64,000 bases of DNA from Chrysopilus asiliformis (taxonomy: Eukaryota > Arthropoda > Insecta > Diptera > Rhagionidae). The translations under genes and the position numbers were made by a program. The notes beneath the pieces are model-generated. The model was not told where the DNA came from. It ran no database searches and saw only the letters and a list, made by a program, of their open reading frames with translations. The stretch covers positions 64,651,970 to 64,715,969 of the forward strand of contig OZ035960.1 of the NCBI GenBank assembly GCA_964034945.1. Direction: 5' to 3'. How positions within the stretch are numbered: the stretch's first letter is position 1; every line of letters begins with the position of its first letter. Below are positions 11,300-20,598 of the stretch, one piece after another.

Positions 11300-11815
11300 G
11301 ATGGGTTAGCTATCAAGGAAAATTTTCGCCCACTCAAACCTGTGCGTGCCGCATTATGCGAACCCCTTCTCCTAATATCTCATCAACTACTGAATGGGTT
11401 TTAATAGTTTTCAGTGTTGTCCAGGTCGAACATAAAGGAGAGTTTTCGTTCACTCAAATCACCTGGATTTTCTGCAAACCCTGTTGTATTTTCAATTACT
11501 GAATGGATTTTAATAAGGTTTTTAGTGTTGCACAGGCTGACTGTCAAAGAAAATTCTCGACCTGTCAAACCACTTCGTTCCGCGTGATCCGAATGCTCTC
11601 TTTCTATCTCCTAAACTACTAAATGAATTCTGATATGGTTTTAAGTTTTCGGGCAACGCAAACCCCTTCCGCATTATGCGAACCCCCTCTCCTACCATAT
11701 CCTAAACTATTGTATGGATTTTGATATGGTTTTCGCTGTTAGATTGGCAATGCCTCAATGAAATTTTTCGCCCAATAAAGCTTACCCCGACCCTACAGCA
11801 AACGATTTTTGGGGT
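11300..11815. repeat. Diverged ~115-120-bp tandem repeats
   Basis: Four to five degenerate units share the order: CTCCTAA(A/T)CTACTGAATG, GTTTTAATA or TTTTGATATGGTTTT, AGTGTTG and AAAATTTTCGCCCA(C/A)T. They resemble in length and layout the units at 35960-36640. No gene is apparent. Confidence 0.6.
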
Positions 11816-12816
11816 ATATGATGGTATTTCCACGGAGTTGTTGCAAAAAAAATCATAGATAGATTGTATTTGGTCTAATTGTAATGAATAAAACTACTTA
11901 TTGGACAAAAAGTCGTCATCGTGTGTAGATTGATGTAAACGATAGGTTTATTGCAAGTATATAGCCAAAATATTTCACGAGCAAGTTAAGATTATTGGCT
12001 TAAAATTTGGCAGCGTTCTTCTTTCACAAAAGGGTTGGTTAATGACGAAATCGGAAAATTAAAATCAAATCAAGACATGTTGCAAAACAAATGAGGCTAT
12101 CAGAGCAAGAACGGACTAACCCACATGTCGAAATCGTGAGTTTTTTTTGTGTTTGAATCACTATCGCGAATAAGTTTTTAGATAAAATTGTTTGGATGCA
12201 CAAAAGAACATTTCAACATTGAGTAATAAAGTCCACAGAATGTTTTTTTTCCAAAAATTTACAGTCAATAATAGTACAAAAGTGGAAAAGCTTCAAAAAC
12301 TCGATTATGTGGCTTAGTCCGTTATTGCGCTGAAGGCCTTAAATGTAAACACCCTTTAGTGTCCGGCGCTATGGTAATTCATCCGATTCCCTTTTTTCCA
12401 ATCAAATGGAAAAATTGTTTGCGATTAATAAAATAATTTAAAATGGAAAAATTTATGAAAAAGCAAAACATAATTCTTGCTTATATAGAGAAATTATAAC
12501 TCTCCATTGATACTCATCCATTGTTGCTCAGGATCGAAACTTGATGTTTCTTTTCAAAAAATCTTTTCCGATTCCTTATTGTTTCCATTAAAATCTAATT
12601 TCATTGTATTCCGATTCCTTATTGTTTCAATTAAAATTTAATTCAATAAAAATTGTTTCGATAGAAGCAAAGATATTCCAATATGACCAAAAACCCGAAA
12701 ATTATCAAAATAATATTAAAAATTCATATGATCGAGGACAAAAAATTAAAAAAAAATTTCTATACATTAACAAAAAATTGAAAAATTTTTTTTTTTCATA
12801 TGAGAGTGAGTAAGAC
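11816..12816. other. A/T-rich stretch without recognised gene
   Basis: About 1 kb of A/T-rich sequence. Open frames are short and low-complexity. The 3' end adjoins the gag relic starting near 12817, so part may be its leader. Nothing else is supported. Confidence 0.5.
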
Positions 12817-12945
12817 AAAATAGCTTCATGGGACGAATTTAAAAGGGTTTTTCTAAAAAGTTTCCCGACGATCGTAAATGCATCGGCTGCACACATTCAG
12901 CTAATGGGTAGATTAAAACGCCCAAACGAAATGGTGAAAAACTTC
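12817..12945 (+). pseudogene. Old retroelement gag, left part (host of the nest)
   Basis: In plus frame the sequence reads WDEFKRVFLKSFPTIV and QLMGRLKRPNEMV, the capsid-like part of an LTR-retrotransposon Gag. It stops at CTTC (12942-12945), the target-site duplication of the gypsy element. The right part resumes at 25451 in the same frame once the insert and one copy of CTTC are discounted. Only a fragment of the element survives here; its pol was not seen. Confidence 0.75.
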
Positions 12946-13105
12946 TATAGGGACTTTAATAAAAACAACTCGTCTGGCTCTTTTTGCGGTTTATTATCGC
13001 CTGGCTACTTTATCTTTTTATTCTACTGAACTTTGGCTATAAGCGGTATTTGGTTATTCGATTGTATTGTATACGATACACAAGGATATTCGATTGAACT
13101 CTACA
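12946..13105 (-). repeat. Gypsy 3' LTR (160 bp)
   Basis: Reads, in element orientation, from TGTAGAGTTCAATCG to CCCTATA. It matches 17967-18121 plus 25446-25450. The short LTR and lack of a terminal CA are unusual. The ends are fixed by the target duplication CTTC and by restoration of the host gag frame. Confidence 0.85.
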
Positions 13106-13527
13106 GTTCGGCCATTCTGACCATATAATCGACCCAATTATGTAATTAAATACCGCTTTTAACGAAAGCTCATACAAGCATAAACTCTTAAGTTAGATTA
13201 TATTTACATTTTGTTTCTAAATTTGACAAACATTCCAAAAACTAAAGCATATTTTTTAATTAAAAAATATAGACTGAAATATTCAATTATTCTGTCATTA
13301 ATCATTTCTCTAAGAGCCTTTTTCGACAGTAAGTTATTTTAAGTTATTTTAAAGTATTTTGTTTGTCTTACTTATTATTTAGATAGGCTGTTTTAAAACA
13401 TATTACATATACATAATTTTTTTTTTTTTTTTTACATAGTCAAGTAAAATAAAATTTTATATTTCTAGATATTTCAATTCTTTGAGACTTTGCTGTCATG
13501 CCACGCATTGAGTAGATACGTAAGGTT
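13106..13527 (-). other. Gypsy 3' untranslated region
   Basis: About 420 bp between the pol stop and the 3' LTR, A/T-rich with a T-run near 13419-13433 (an A-run in element sense). No ORF. It should hold the polypurine tract next to the LTR, but the bases beside 13105 are not obviously purine-rich, which is atypical. Confidence 0.5.
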
Positions 13528-16500
13528 TCATGTTGAATGACGCGCACGTTCCTTCATATGGAATCCTGGAGAGTTGCATTCCTTGACAATATAGCGATCA
13601 TTAGGTAAAATTTTTACCACTTCATATGGCCCCTTATACTTTGCTAATAACTTCTTATTGACTCCGGGAGTCACTTCTACATTCTTTATCATGATATAGT
13701 CACCACACACATATTTACGAGCAGGTTTATGTCTAGCGTCAAAGCATTTTTTATTATATTCTTGAGATTTTAAGATTGCTTCTGATGCCTGGCCGCGAAT
13801 ACTGACTAGATCGAATAGCTGTATGTTTTCTCCGTCTAAATATTCCTTTAATTTATCACATATTGGGCCCCTTTGGTTAACCCCAAATAATAAAGCACTA
13901 GGTGTAAAACCAGTACTTCTGCTTACTGTGTTATTAAGTGCAAACTCTGCCTTCACAATATTTTTCTGCCAATCGCCCGTAGTGTTGGGTGCGGAAGTCT
14001 TAGAAAACATAGGTGTAAGGATCCTGTTGATCCTCTCCACCTGCCCATTAGCCTGGGGAGATTGGGTTGCAATTTTTATATGTTTCACATTGTTATCTGT
14101 AAGAAAGGTGGAAAATTCTTCAGATATAAAGCAAGTGCCACGATCAGAGATGATTTTGCTAGGTCTGTTATAAGTTTCGAAATAGCTTTCCATGCATGAA
14201 ACCACTTCTTTCGCCTTTGTAGTTCTCACCGCGTACAGTTTACAAAATTTGGTGAAAGCATCAATTACCACTAAGATGTATTCATATTTACCAAGGGTCA
14301 TCGGCAGTGGACCGTAGTGGTCAATATGCAAAGTTTCAAAAGGAACGGTTCCTTTGGGAATATTGTGGAGAAACCCTTCCACTTTTCCTGAGGGTTGTGC
14401 AAAATGTATGCATTTCAAACAGTTTTCGATAAACTGTTTGATTTTCAATTTCATTTGTGGAAACCAGTACCGATGTTTTAGATATTCGTAGCACTTTTCT
14501 ACTCCGAGATGGCAAAGTGATTCATGGTGAGTTTGAATCACTCGCTGCTCCATCTGCTTCGGAACGTAGAACCTTACATCGTCTTTATGTTTTCTGTATA
14601 CCAAACCATTTATAATGGTAAAAAATTTATCCTGAGACTTTTCTAATTTGGCTATAATTTCTTTTATTTCAGGATCTCTGATTTGCATAGCTGCTAGAGC
14701 ATATTCAAAACTATCATCTTCTACTAGTAGAATATTTGTTGCACGACTCAGTGCATCTACATGATTCATTCTGCTCCCAGACCGATGTTCAACTTGATAA
14801 TTATACTCTTGTAGCTCCAAGGCCCAACGCGATATACGTGGATTGAGGAGCTTTTTGTTCAATGTAAGAGTTAGTGACTGACAGTCTGTAACGATTTTGA
14901 AGGACATCCCCAAAAGATATATTCGGAACCTCCTAAGCGCGTAAATAATTGATAAGGTCTCCAGTTCATAGCTATGATACTTTGCTTCTACTTCGGTGCA
15001 CCTTTTTGAGAAGTAAAACACAGGATGAAACTTTCTATCTTCTTGACGCTGCAGCAAAATTGCACCAAAACCTATGCTGCTAGCATCGCAATGCAGTTCT
15101 GTTTCATTATGTGGACTAAATATTGCTAGAATTGGAGCCTGCAGCAATTTATCTTTTAATAGCTCAAATGTCTGTAACTCTCTGGGGCCAAAAGTCATAT
15201 CTTTTTTGATCAGATCGTAAAGAGGTTTAGCTTGAGTTGCAAAATTTGCGATAAATTTGCGAAAATATGAGCACAGACCGATAAAGCTATGCACGTCCTT
15301 GGAATTTTTTGGGACAGGAAATTTCCTAATAGCGTTCAAATTTTCTTCGTTTGGCAAAATGCCTTCTGCACTCACTCTATATCCTAAATAACAGATTTTT
15401 TGCTGCAAAAATTTGCATTTGTCTAATCGAAGTTCTAAACCGTTTTCCCTAATTAGTTGAATAACTTGTCGTAGAATTTTGAAGTGTTCTTCAACGTTTT
15501 CGGTTGCAATTAACAGATCATCTATATAAACCAGTAATTGGCCTGAATCTATCAACTTTCGAAAGATCTGAGTAATGTATCTTTGAAACACTGAAGGTGA
15601 ATTTTTCGTTCCAAAAGGCATTTTGCAAAATTCAAATTGCCCCATAGGTGTTACAAATGAGGTATATTTTATTGACTCTTCCTCAACATTTACGTGGTGA
15701 AACCCGTTTTTCAAATCTAGGATCGTAAAATACTGTTTGTGACGCAAACGATCTAGAAGATCTTCTATCAACGGAAGAGGGAAGTTATCTTTAAATGTGA
15801 TTTTATTAAGGGCTCGATAGTCCACGCAAAGTCGCAACTCGCCATTTTTCTTTTTCACGAGAACTATAGGTGACGCATATGGTGAATGGCTTTCCCTGAT
15901 GATCTTTCTTTTTAGCAAATCATCAATGATCTTTTGTAATTCGATTTTGTCGGAATATGGTAAGCGTCGTGGTGAGCAAAAGAAAGGACAATCTTTAATC
16001 AGATTTATCTTCATTTGGACTAAATCTTTCTTTTTTGGACATAAGAATTTTTCTTTTATTTCGCGAGCTTGGCCTACTAATTGTTCAAATTGGAATTTTT
16101 TACCAAAGCTAAGGTTTTCATTTATGTTTAAATTTAAGCTAGGTTTATTGTCAAGGATATTTATGTTAAAAATGGAATCATTGGCATTACCTTCGATTTT
16201 TTTTTCTGATTCCAGCTCGATTTCAGCGGCATGATCGCAATGGCTCTTCTCCTTATCATTATAATTTATTAACTTTAAATTAGCAGCTTTCAAAAAATCT
16301 CTACCTAAAATTATATAATTTTTCATTGAGGAATTTTTCACAACAAATATAGATAATTGTATAAAATTATTTTGAAAACAAATACTGCAAAAAGCCTTTC
16401 CAGTGATCCAAAGTTTACTGCCATTGAGTCCGCTGAATTGATGCTGCGCTGAGTCGGTTGTGACAATAAATTTTTTTGGTATAAATCGCTCTTGAATGAA

Positions 16501-17835
16501 GCTAATTGGGCTGCCAGAATCTATTAGCGTTGTCAAAGAAATTGAATGCTGGATGCTGTGGTCATCATCTTTGAAGAATTTATAGTCAAGGTTCCATTCG
16601 AACTCATTATGCACGGAGAATACATACTGTTGTTGTTGTTGATACGGTTGCTCTAGTTCATCCCCATGATGTAGTTCCAATTCGTCATCCAACTGGGCTT
16701 CTGCTGTTGTGCCAGGACTAATGTCGGCGTCTTTGACAAACATGGTTGATTTCGAAGGACAATTTGCGGCTTGATGGTCCAATTTTCCACACCGAAAACA
16801 TGACGTTTGCTGTCTTTTTGGTTTTGTGCACCGTGAACTCATATGCCCTAGTTGATTGCAATTAAAACACTTAACTTTTTCGTTATTTTTGTTTTCAAGT
16901 GGGCGTTGCACTGCCGGGCGAAATTCGGAATTCGTAAAGACATTTTTTTTAACTTTTTCATATTTCTGTAATGCGATTTTAAGCTCCTTGATGGTATTTG
17001 CAGAGTAGAGGAGCATTTTATTGTTGGGACTGTCGTAAATGCCGTTAATTATATATTCAACTAAGTCGGTTTCTTCGATATCCGATAACGCCGCAATTTC
17101 TTGCATTGCCAGGACAAATTGTTGGTAGTTCTCGTCTCGTCGCTTTTTTCGATTCCGGAGTGCATTATGTATATCGGCTTTTGTAACTGATTTCCGAAAT
17201 TCACAGAACAAAGCCGCTTTCAATTCTGGCCATGATCTAACAGTAACCGTTCGTAGAAACATTTTTGCAGTCCCAGCCAGCAATCTTTTAGAATAAAGAA
17301 AACACGTGCGAGGATCCCAGTGAAGCATTTCCGCCGTCTCCTCAAAATCCTGGATCCACTTTTTAATTGGAAGATTATCATCTCCAGTAAATTTTACCAA
17401 AGATTCTTCGATGTCCTTGAAGTGAACAAAAGTAGACTTCGAGCTGGATGGTTCTTCACGTGCTGTTAGATCATGGAGCTGTTTTTTTAGATCCGCGATC
17501 AATTTTTGTTTTTCGATTTGTTCCCGTAATTTCGATATTTCGGTATCAAGATCCCTTTGACTAGAACCAACATTACTTACTTCCCGTGAACTCTCATCCT
17601 GCGTCACGTCATTATTATCGTCATCGCTTTCTTCTGCCACATTGTTCGGCACGTGTAACTCCAGTTCGTCCACTGGGAGATTTTTCCACGCATCCTGTAG
17701 GCGCAATTTTAATGCCGATTTAAGTCCATGTGTCGCCAGATTTAACTCGTTTAACTTTTCCTTTAACACCCTCACTCCGGCGTTATTTAAAAAAGATTGC
17801 AGGCGTATCTGCAGATCTGCTGAAATTTCACTCAT
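13528..17835 (-). CDS. Gypsy Gag-Pol polyprotein, intact single ORF
   Basis: An uninterrupted 1435-codon frame from ATG at 17835. Order: an N-terminal SAP-like/Gag segment with coiled-coil potential, capsid-like Gag, two CCHC zinc knuckles (CFNCNQLGHMSSRC and CFRCGKLDHQAANC, about residues 320-360), a retropepsin (TLIDSGSPISFI), RT with LCVDYRALNKIT and LVYIDDLLIA, RNase H (LHCDASSIGFGAILLQR), then integrase with an HHCC finger (HLGVEKCYEYLKHRYWFP, CLKCIHFA) and catalytic residues in IDHYGPLP, ISDRGTCF and QANGQVERINR. Gag and Pol are in one frame without a stop or frameshift. No env is present. The organisation resembles the Mdg3/micropia-type branch, but that placement is uncertain. All catalytic motifs look intact, so it may be or recently was active. 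Confidence 0.92.
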   Translation of the reverse strand: MSEISADLQIRLQSFLNNAGVRVLKEKLNELNLATHGLKSALKLRLQDAWKNLPVDELELHVPNNVAEESDDDNNDVTQDESSREVSNVGSSQRDLDTEISKLREQIEKQKLIADLKKQLHDLTAREEPSSSKSTFVHFKDIEESLVKFTGDDNLPIKKWIQDFEETAEMLHWDPRTCFLYSKRLLAGTAKMFLRTVTVRSWPELKAALFCEFRKSVTKADIHNALRNRKKRRDENYQQFVLAMQEIAALSDIEETDLVEYIINGIYDSPNNKMLLYSANTIKELKIALQKYEKVKKNVFTNSEFRPAVQRPLENKNNEKVKCFNCNQLGHMSSRCTKPKRQQTSCFRCGKLDHQAANCPSKSTMFVKDADISPGTTAEAQLDDELELHHGDELEQPYQQQQQYVFSVHNEFEWNLDYKFFKDDDHSIQHSISLTTLIDSGSPISFIQERFIPKKFIVTTDSAQHQFSGLNGSKLWITGKAFCSICFQNNFIQLSIFVVKNSSMKNYIILGRDFLKAANLKLINYNDKEKSHCDHAAEIELESEKKIEGNANDSIFNINILDNKPSLNLNINENLSFGKKFQFEQLVGQAREIKEKFLCPKKKDLVQMKINLIKDCPFFCSPRRLPYSDKIELQKIIDDLLKRKIIRESHSPYASPIVLVKKKNGELRLCVDYRALNKITFKDNFPLPLIEDLLDRLRHKQYFTILDLKNGFHHVNVEEESIKYTSFVTPMGQFEFCKMPFGTKNSPSVFQRYITQIFRKLIDSGQLLVYIDDLLIATENVEEHFKILRQVIQLIRENGLELRLDKCKFLQQKICYLGYRVSAEGILPNEENLNAIRKFPVPKNSKDVHSFIGLCSYFRKFIANFATQAKPLYDLIKKDMTFGPRELQTFELLKDKLLQAPILAIFSPHNETELHCDASSIGFGAILLQRQEDRKFHPVFYFSKRCTEVEAKYHSYELETLSIIYALRRFRIYLLGMSFKIVTDCQSLTLTLNKKLLNPRISRWALELQEYNYQVEHRSGSRMNHVDALSRATNILLVEDDSFEYALAAMQIRDPEIKEIIAKLEKSQDKFFTIINGLVYRKHKDDVRFYVPKQMEQRVIQTHHESLCHLGVEKCYEYLKHRYWFPQMKLKIKQFIENCLKCIHFAQPSGKVEGFLHNIPKGTVPFETLHIDHYGPLPMTLGKYEYILVVIDAFTKFCKLYAVRTTKAKEVVSCMESYFETYNRPSKIISDRGTCFISEEFSTFLTDNNVKHIKIATQSPQANGQVERINRILTPMFSKTSAPNTTGDWQKNIVKAEFALNNTVSRSTGFTPSALLFGVNQRGPICDKLKEYLDGENIQLFDLVSIRGQASEAILKSQEYNKKCFDARHKPARKYVCGDYIMIKNVEVTPGVNKKLLAKYKGPYEVVKILPNDRYIVKECNSPGFHMKERARHST

Positions 17836-17966
17836 CACGTATGATGTTATTTTAGCACTTATGCTCGTACCAACGTTAATTATTTAAACTTAGTCTAAAA
17901 CCAATTGCGAGCAGGCGAAAAAAAAATTCTTTTGTTGGGCTCTAACTGATTCCACTTCTGAATTTC

Positions 17967-18121
17967 TATAGGGACTTTAATAAAAACAACTCGTCTGGCT
18001 CTTTTTGCGGTTTATTATCGACTGGCTACTTTATCTTTTTATTCTACTGAACTTTGGCTATAAGCGGTATTTGGTTATTCGATTGTATTGTATACGATAC
18101 ACAAGGATATTCGATTGAACT
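17967..18121 (-). repeat. Gypsy 5' LTR, main part (split by the env element)
   Basis: 155 of the 160 LTR bases; the remaining CTACA is at 25446-25450. The junction is bounded by AACT (18118-18121), repeated at 25442-25445, the target duplication of the inserted element. To the left, in element sense, the leader starts AATTCAGAAGTGGAATCAG, the candidate primer-binding site. I could not assign its tRNA. Confidence 0.85.
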
Positions 18122-18739
18122 TGTGACGGCCCTGACCGTCACCCCTTAATATCGCACTGCCGGCCCTGGCGGGCGGGAATGAAATATGCTTATTAAGCAT
18201 AAACATTTCCGTCGGCCAGAGGCGAAACCCGACGCCGCTAGCATCGTAAACAACAAAATGCTTACGATGCAAACAAGTGGCTGTGCATGGGTTTGGCTGA
18301 TGCTAAGAAAACGCGCTGACACTGCGAATTCCCTCGAACGACGCCAACAGCTCAAGCGCTGTTGGCAAGAAGTAGACTCACTCTTGTTTGAATCTCCGAG
18401 CTGTTAGCATTCTTGTTACAATCGTCGAACCGAGTGCTTAATATTTAGTAAAGTTATTTTATTGTTTAAAGTAATTGATCAAATATTTCCTGTGTTTTAA
18501 TATTTAGTAAAGTTATTTTATTGTTTAAAGTAATTGATCAAATATTTCCTGTGTTTTAATATTTAGTAAAGTTATTTTATCGTTTAAAGTAATTGATCAA
18601 ATATTTCCTGTGTTTTAATATTTAGTAAAGTTATTTTATCGTTTAAAGTAATTGATCAAATATTTCCTGTGTTTAAATAAATTGTAAGTTATTTAAATTG
18701 TGTTGTTTAATTCATCCATCCTCCGAAGGGAACACGACA
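18122..18739 (+). repeat. 5' LTR of the env element (618 bp)
   Basis: Begins TGTGACGGCCCTGACCGTCA (a small hairpin: GTGACGG/CCGTCAC) and ends ACACGACA. It contains a second hairpin, GCATCGTAA/TTACGATGC, and four 59-bp tandem units (starting 18439, 18498, 18557, 18616; each TAATATTTAGTAAAG...). AATAAA occurs at 18676. No difference from the 3' LTR was noticed. Two short ORFs inside the LTR recur in the other LTR only because the LTR is duplicated. Confidence 0.93.
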
Positions 18740-18741
18740 TT

Positions 18742-18759
18742 TGGCGCAGCCGGTAGGAT
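18742..18759 (+). promoter_or_regulatory. Primer-binding site
   Basis: TGGCGCAGCCGGTAGGAT starts two bases after the 5' LTR. It closely resembles the TGGCGCAGTCGG-type site used by errantiviruses and attributed to tRNA-Ser. It defines the element as reverse-transcribed from the plus strand. Confidence 0.75.
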
Positions 18760-18767
18760 AGCTCCCC

Positions 18768-18799
18768 GGGGGGGCGCAATAACAATTAGGCGCCCCCCC
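18768..18799 (+). promoter_or_regulatory. GC-rich leader hairpin
   Basis: GGGGGGGCGC (18768-18777) pairs with GCGCCCCCCC (18790-18799) across a 12-nt A/T-rich loop, directly after the primer site in an otherwise A/T-rich leader. The position suits a dimerisation or packaging structure as in retroviral leaders. Function is inferred. Confidence 0.6.
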
Positions 18800-18825
18800 C
18801 CTGAACCAGGCGGAATAAGAAAAAA

Positions 18826-18834
18826 AAAGTAAGT
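18826..18834 (+). promoter_or_regulatory. Candidate 5' splice site in leader
   Basis: AAA|GTAAGT with GT at 18829-18830 fits the donor consensus. No ATG lies between the LTR end and this donor. With the acceptor at 20537-20538 it would give an mRNA whose first ATG is the env start. Confidence 0.6.
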
Positions 18835-18975
18835 AATTTTATTTTATTCTTTTTCCCCATGAGTGATAAAAAAAAATGAACAATCCAAAAAAAAAAAAAA
18901 AAAAAAAAAAGTGAACAAACAAAAAATTAGTGAAATAAAAAAAAAAAAAAAAGGAGAAATCAACCCCCTAAATCT

Positions 18976-19401
18976 ATGCCACTTATACAACCACCACCTA
19001 AGCCTCCCCCCTTAATATCTCCACTCCCACAGCCTCCACCCACAATACTAACCCCAGGCAACGTACCAAGGATATCGAATAACGCGAATATAGTGGTACA
19101 CAACCACCCCAAGACTTTGACTATTACCGAAAGGATGGAAGCTAAATCAGTCCAACCTCGCACGGGGACTGACCAAGCGAACTATCCACATAATGTACAT
19201 CTCGGCCTTCAAAAATTAGAACCTCGAACAGAGAAAATTATCACGATACCAATAAATACTGCGGAAGATTCGGTCTTTATTAAAAAGGAAATTTTACCCG
19301 GGGTATTTTCTAGCAATACTATAGTTAGGCCACAAGACGGGTACGCGCACGTTGCGGTGATAAATGTCACGATGGAACAAATTACCCTACCCCCTTTATA
19401 A
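18976..19401 (+). CDS. 141-codon ORF with a pre-RT-like module
   Basis: The N-terminus is proline-rich (PPPKPPPL, LPQPPPTIL). The C-terminal half (EPRTEKIITIPINT, KKEILPGVFSSNTIVRP, YAHVAVINVTMEQITL) looks like the segment that lies between protease and reverse transcriptase in errantivirus Pol. RT itself does not follow; the frame ends at 19401 and the next 360 bp are non-coding. This module lies upstream of the zinc-knuckle/protease-like ORF, the reverse of the normal order. The homology is my recognition of the pattern and is unverified. Translation of this ORF is uncertain. Confidence 0.55.
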   Translation: MPLIQPPPKPPPLISPLPQPPPTILTPGNVPRISNNANIVVHNHPKTLTITERMEAKSVQPRTGTDQANYPHNVHLGLQKLEPRTEKIITIPINTAEDSVFIKKEILPGVFSSNTIVRPQDGYAHVAVINVTMEQITLPPL

Positions 19402-19760
19402 TATGTTTTTTGTAATTGTATTTTCATTCCATTTTTTTTTGTTTCATAAATAGTAGAAGTGTTTATTTCATAAACTTTATTTTTTGTTATGTTGTAATTG
19501 AAGAAACGTGTATAAAACAATGGCTTTTGATAACTATCCAAATTTACAACTTACCCACCGTCGTGCCAGAAAATTACGGATCACCAAGTAGAAAGCCCAC
19601 TCTTCCGTAAATCACCCTTGTAGTTTGTGTTACAGCGCTAGAACAATCTCAGCGCCCATCCTCCAGCTATTAAACAAACTCTTGTAGCTTCTTCTTCTAT
19701 ATATCGTAATTCCTGCACCATAACCAAACATTCTTATTCTCCAATAAGACAACTAGGAAA

Positions 19761-20480
19761 ATGCAGTGCACGTATTGCAAGAAAAACAACCACACAAGGG
19801 AAACTTGCAGGAAAAGGCTGTACAATTACTATAAATCAAAATTCAGCGCAGATTACGCACAGAAAAAAATAAAGGAGATAGTGGACAGAAACAGAGGAAC
19901 AGAGAGCAGACGACAAGAAAACCAACAGGAAAGGCAACAAGAAAACCAACATGAACCGACACCTTCGACCTCTCGCAATCTCCAACCGATGAGACCAATA
20001 TGTAGGGTAGAACCTATTCACCCCAACGACGATGCTTTGCCATTGCTCGACCATATTTTTACCCTAGATCTATTCTGGGATAATAGGGAAATAATGATGG
20101 TAAAGGTCGTAACCGAATTCGCGGAGACACAACTAACCTTCGCGATAGACACCACCTCACCACACAGCGCGGTGTGTTACACGTCAATGGACGTATGGGG
20201 CGTCATACAAAACCCCGAGTTGTTGATCCCTGAAATAATTCGCACCCCTACATACCCTACCCGCGAACTAATATCAATAGGATCGCAAACGGGTTATGTA
20301 CATAACAGACACATACGGCATGAATTCCAAATAGTGCCAAGTTTTGATATCCGGGGCGAACAAATTGACGGAATACTGGGCACGGACTTCATAAAAAAAT
20401 TCAAGTGCGATATCCTACAATCAAGGAACAAGCTTATGGGACGATACAGGGAAAATTTGTTGGCAATAGGACCACAGTAA
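19761..20480 (+). CDS. Zinc-knuckle plus aspartic-protease-like protein (239 aa)
   Basis: Starts with a CCHC knuckle (CTYCKKNNHTRETC, residues 3-16), followed by a Gln/Glu-rich linker (about 45-75), then a retropepsin-like domain. That domain has TFAIDTTSPHSAVCY at about residues 130-145 and GILGTDFIKKF at about 210-220, the usual second landmark of retropepsins. The catalytic triplet reads DTT rather than DTG or DSG. The order knuckle-then-protease is that of the Gag-Pol border. There is no capsid domain before it and no RT after it. It could be a Gag/protease remnant kept for nucleic-acid binding, or simply a relic. The frame is intact. Confidence 0.65.
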   Translation: MQCTYCKKNNHTRETCRKRLYNYYKSKFSADYAQKKIKEIVDRNRGTESRRQENQQERQQENQHEPTPSTSRNLQPMRPICRVEPIHPNDDALPLLDHIFTLDLFWDNREIMMVKVVTEFAETQLTFAIDTTSPHSAVCYTSMDVWGVIQNPELLIPEIIRTPTYPTRELISIGSQTGYVHNRHIRHEFQIVPSFDIRGEQIDGILGTDFIKKFKCDILQSRNKLMGRYRENLLAIGPQ

Positions 20481-20514
20481 CCAACAACCATACTAACCAC
20501 AAGGTAATAATAAA

Positions 20515-20538
20515 TTTTTCTCTCCCTCTACTTTCTAG
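20515..20538 (+). promoter_or_regulatory. Candidate 3' splice site upstream of env
   Basis: A pyrimidine-rich run (TTTTTCTCTCCCTCTACTTTC) ends in TAG|GC with AG at 20537-20538. The env ATG is 61 bp downstream with no earlier ATG. Errantiviruses express Env from a spliced subgenomic RNA, so this site fits its expected role. Confidence 0.6.
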
Positions 20539-20598
20539 GCACCAAGACATTGGATATCTGAATTCATATCACCGTACAACGCCCTAACTAACAACAAT

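Larger units (their letters stand above)
5870..11300 (+). mobile_element. LOA-type non-LTR retrotransposon (decayed)
   Basis: A plus-strand LINE with a GC-richer 5' region (from about 5870), ORF1, an overlapping ORF2 and a short 3' region ending near 11300. ORF1 carries a DUF4780-type domain and ORF2 an endonuclease, reverse transcriptase and C-terminal RNase H. That combination is known for the LOA/I group. Several frameshifts, stops and an inserted ~380-bp element make it inactive. Composition is more GC-rich than the surrounding A/T-rich repeats. Confidence 0.85.

Noticed and set aside
13823..16234. Plus-strand ORFs over the gypsy pol (111-116 codons)
   Set aside because: Antisense shadows of an intact polyprotein with all domain motifs on the minus strand.
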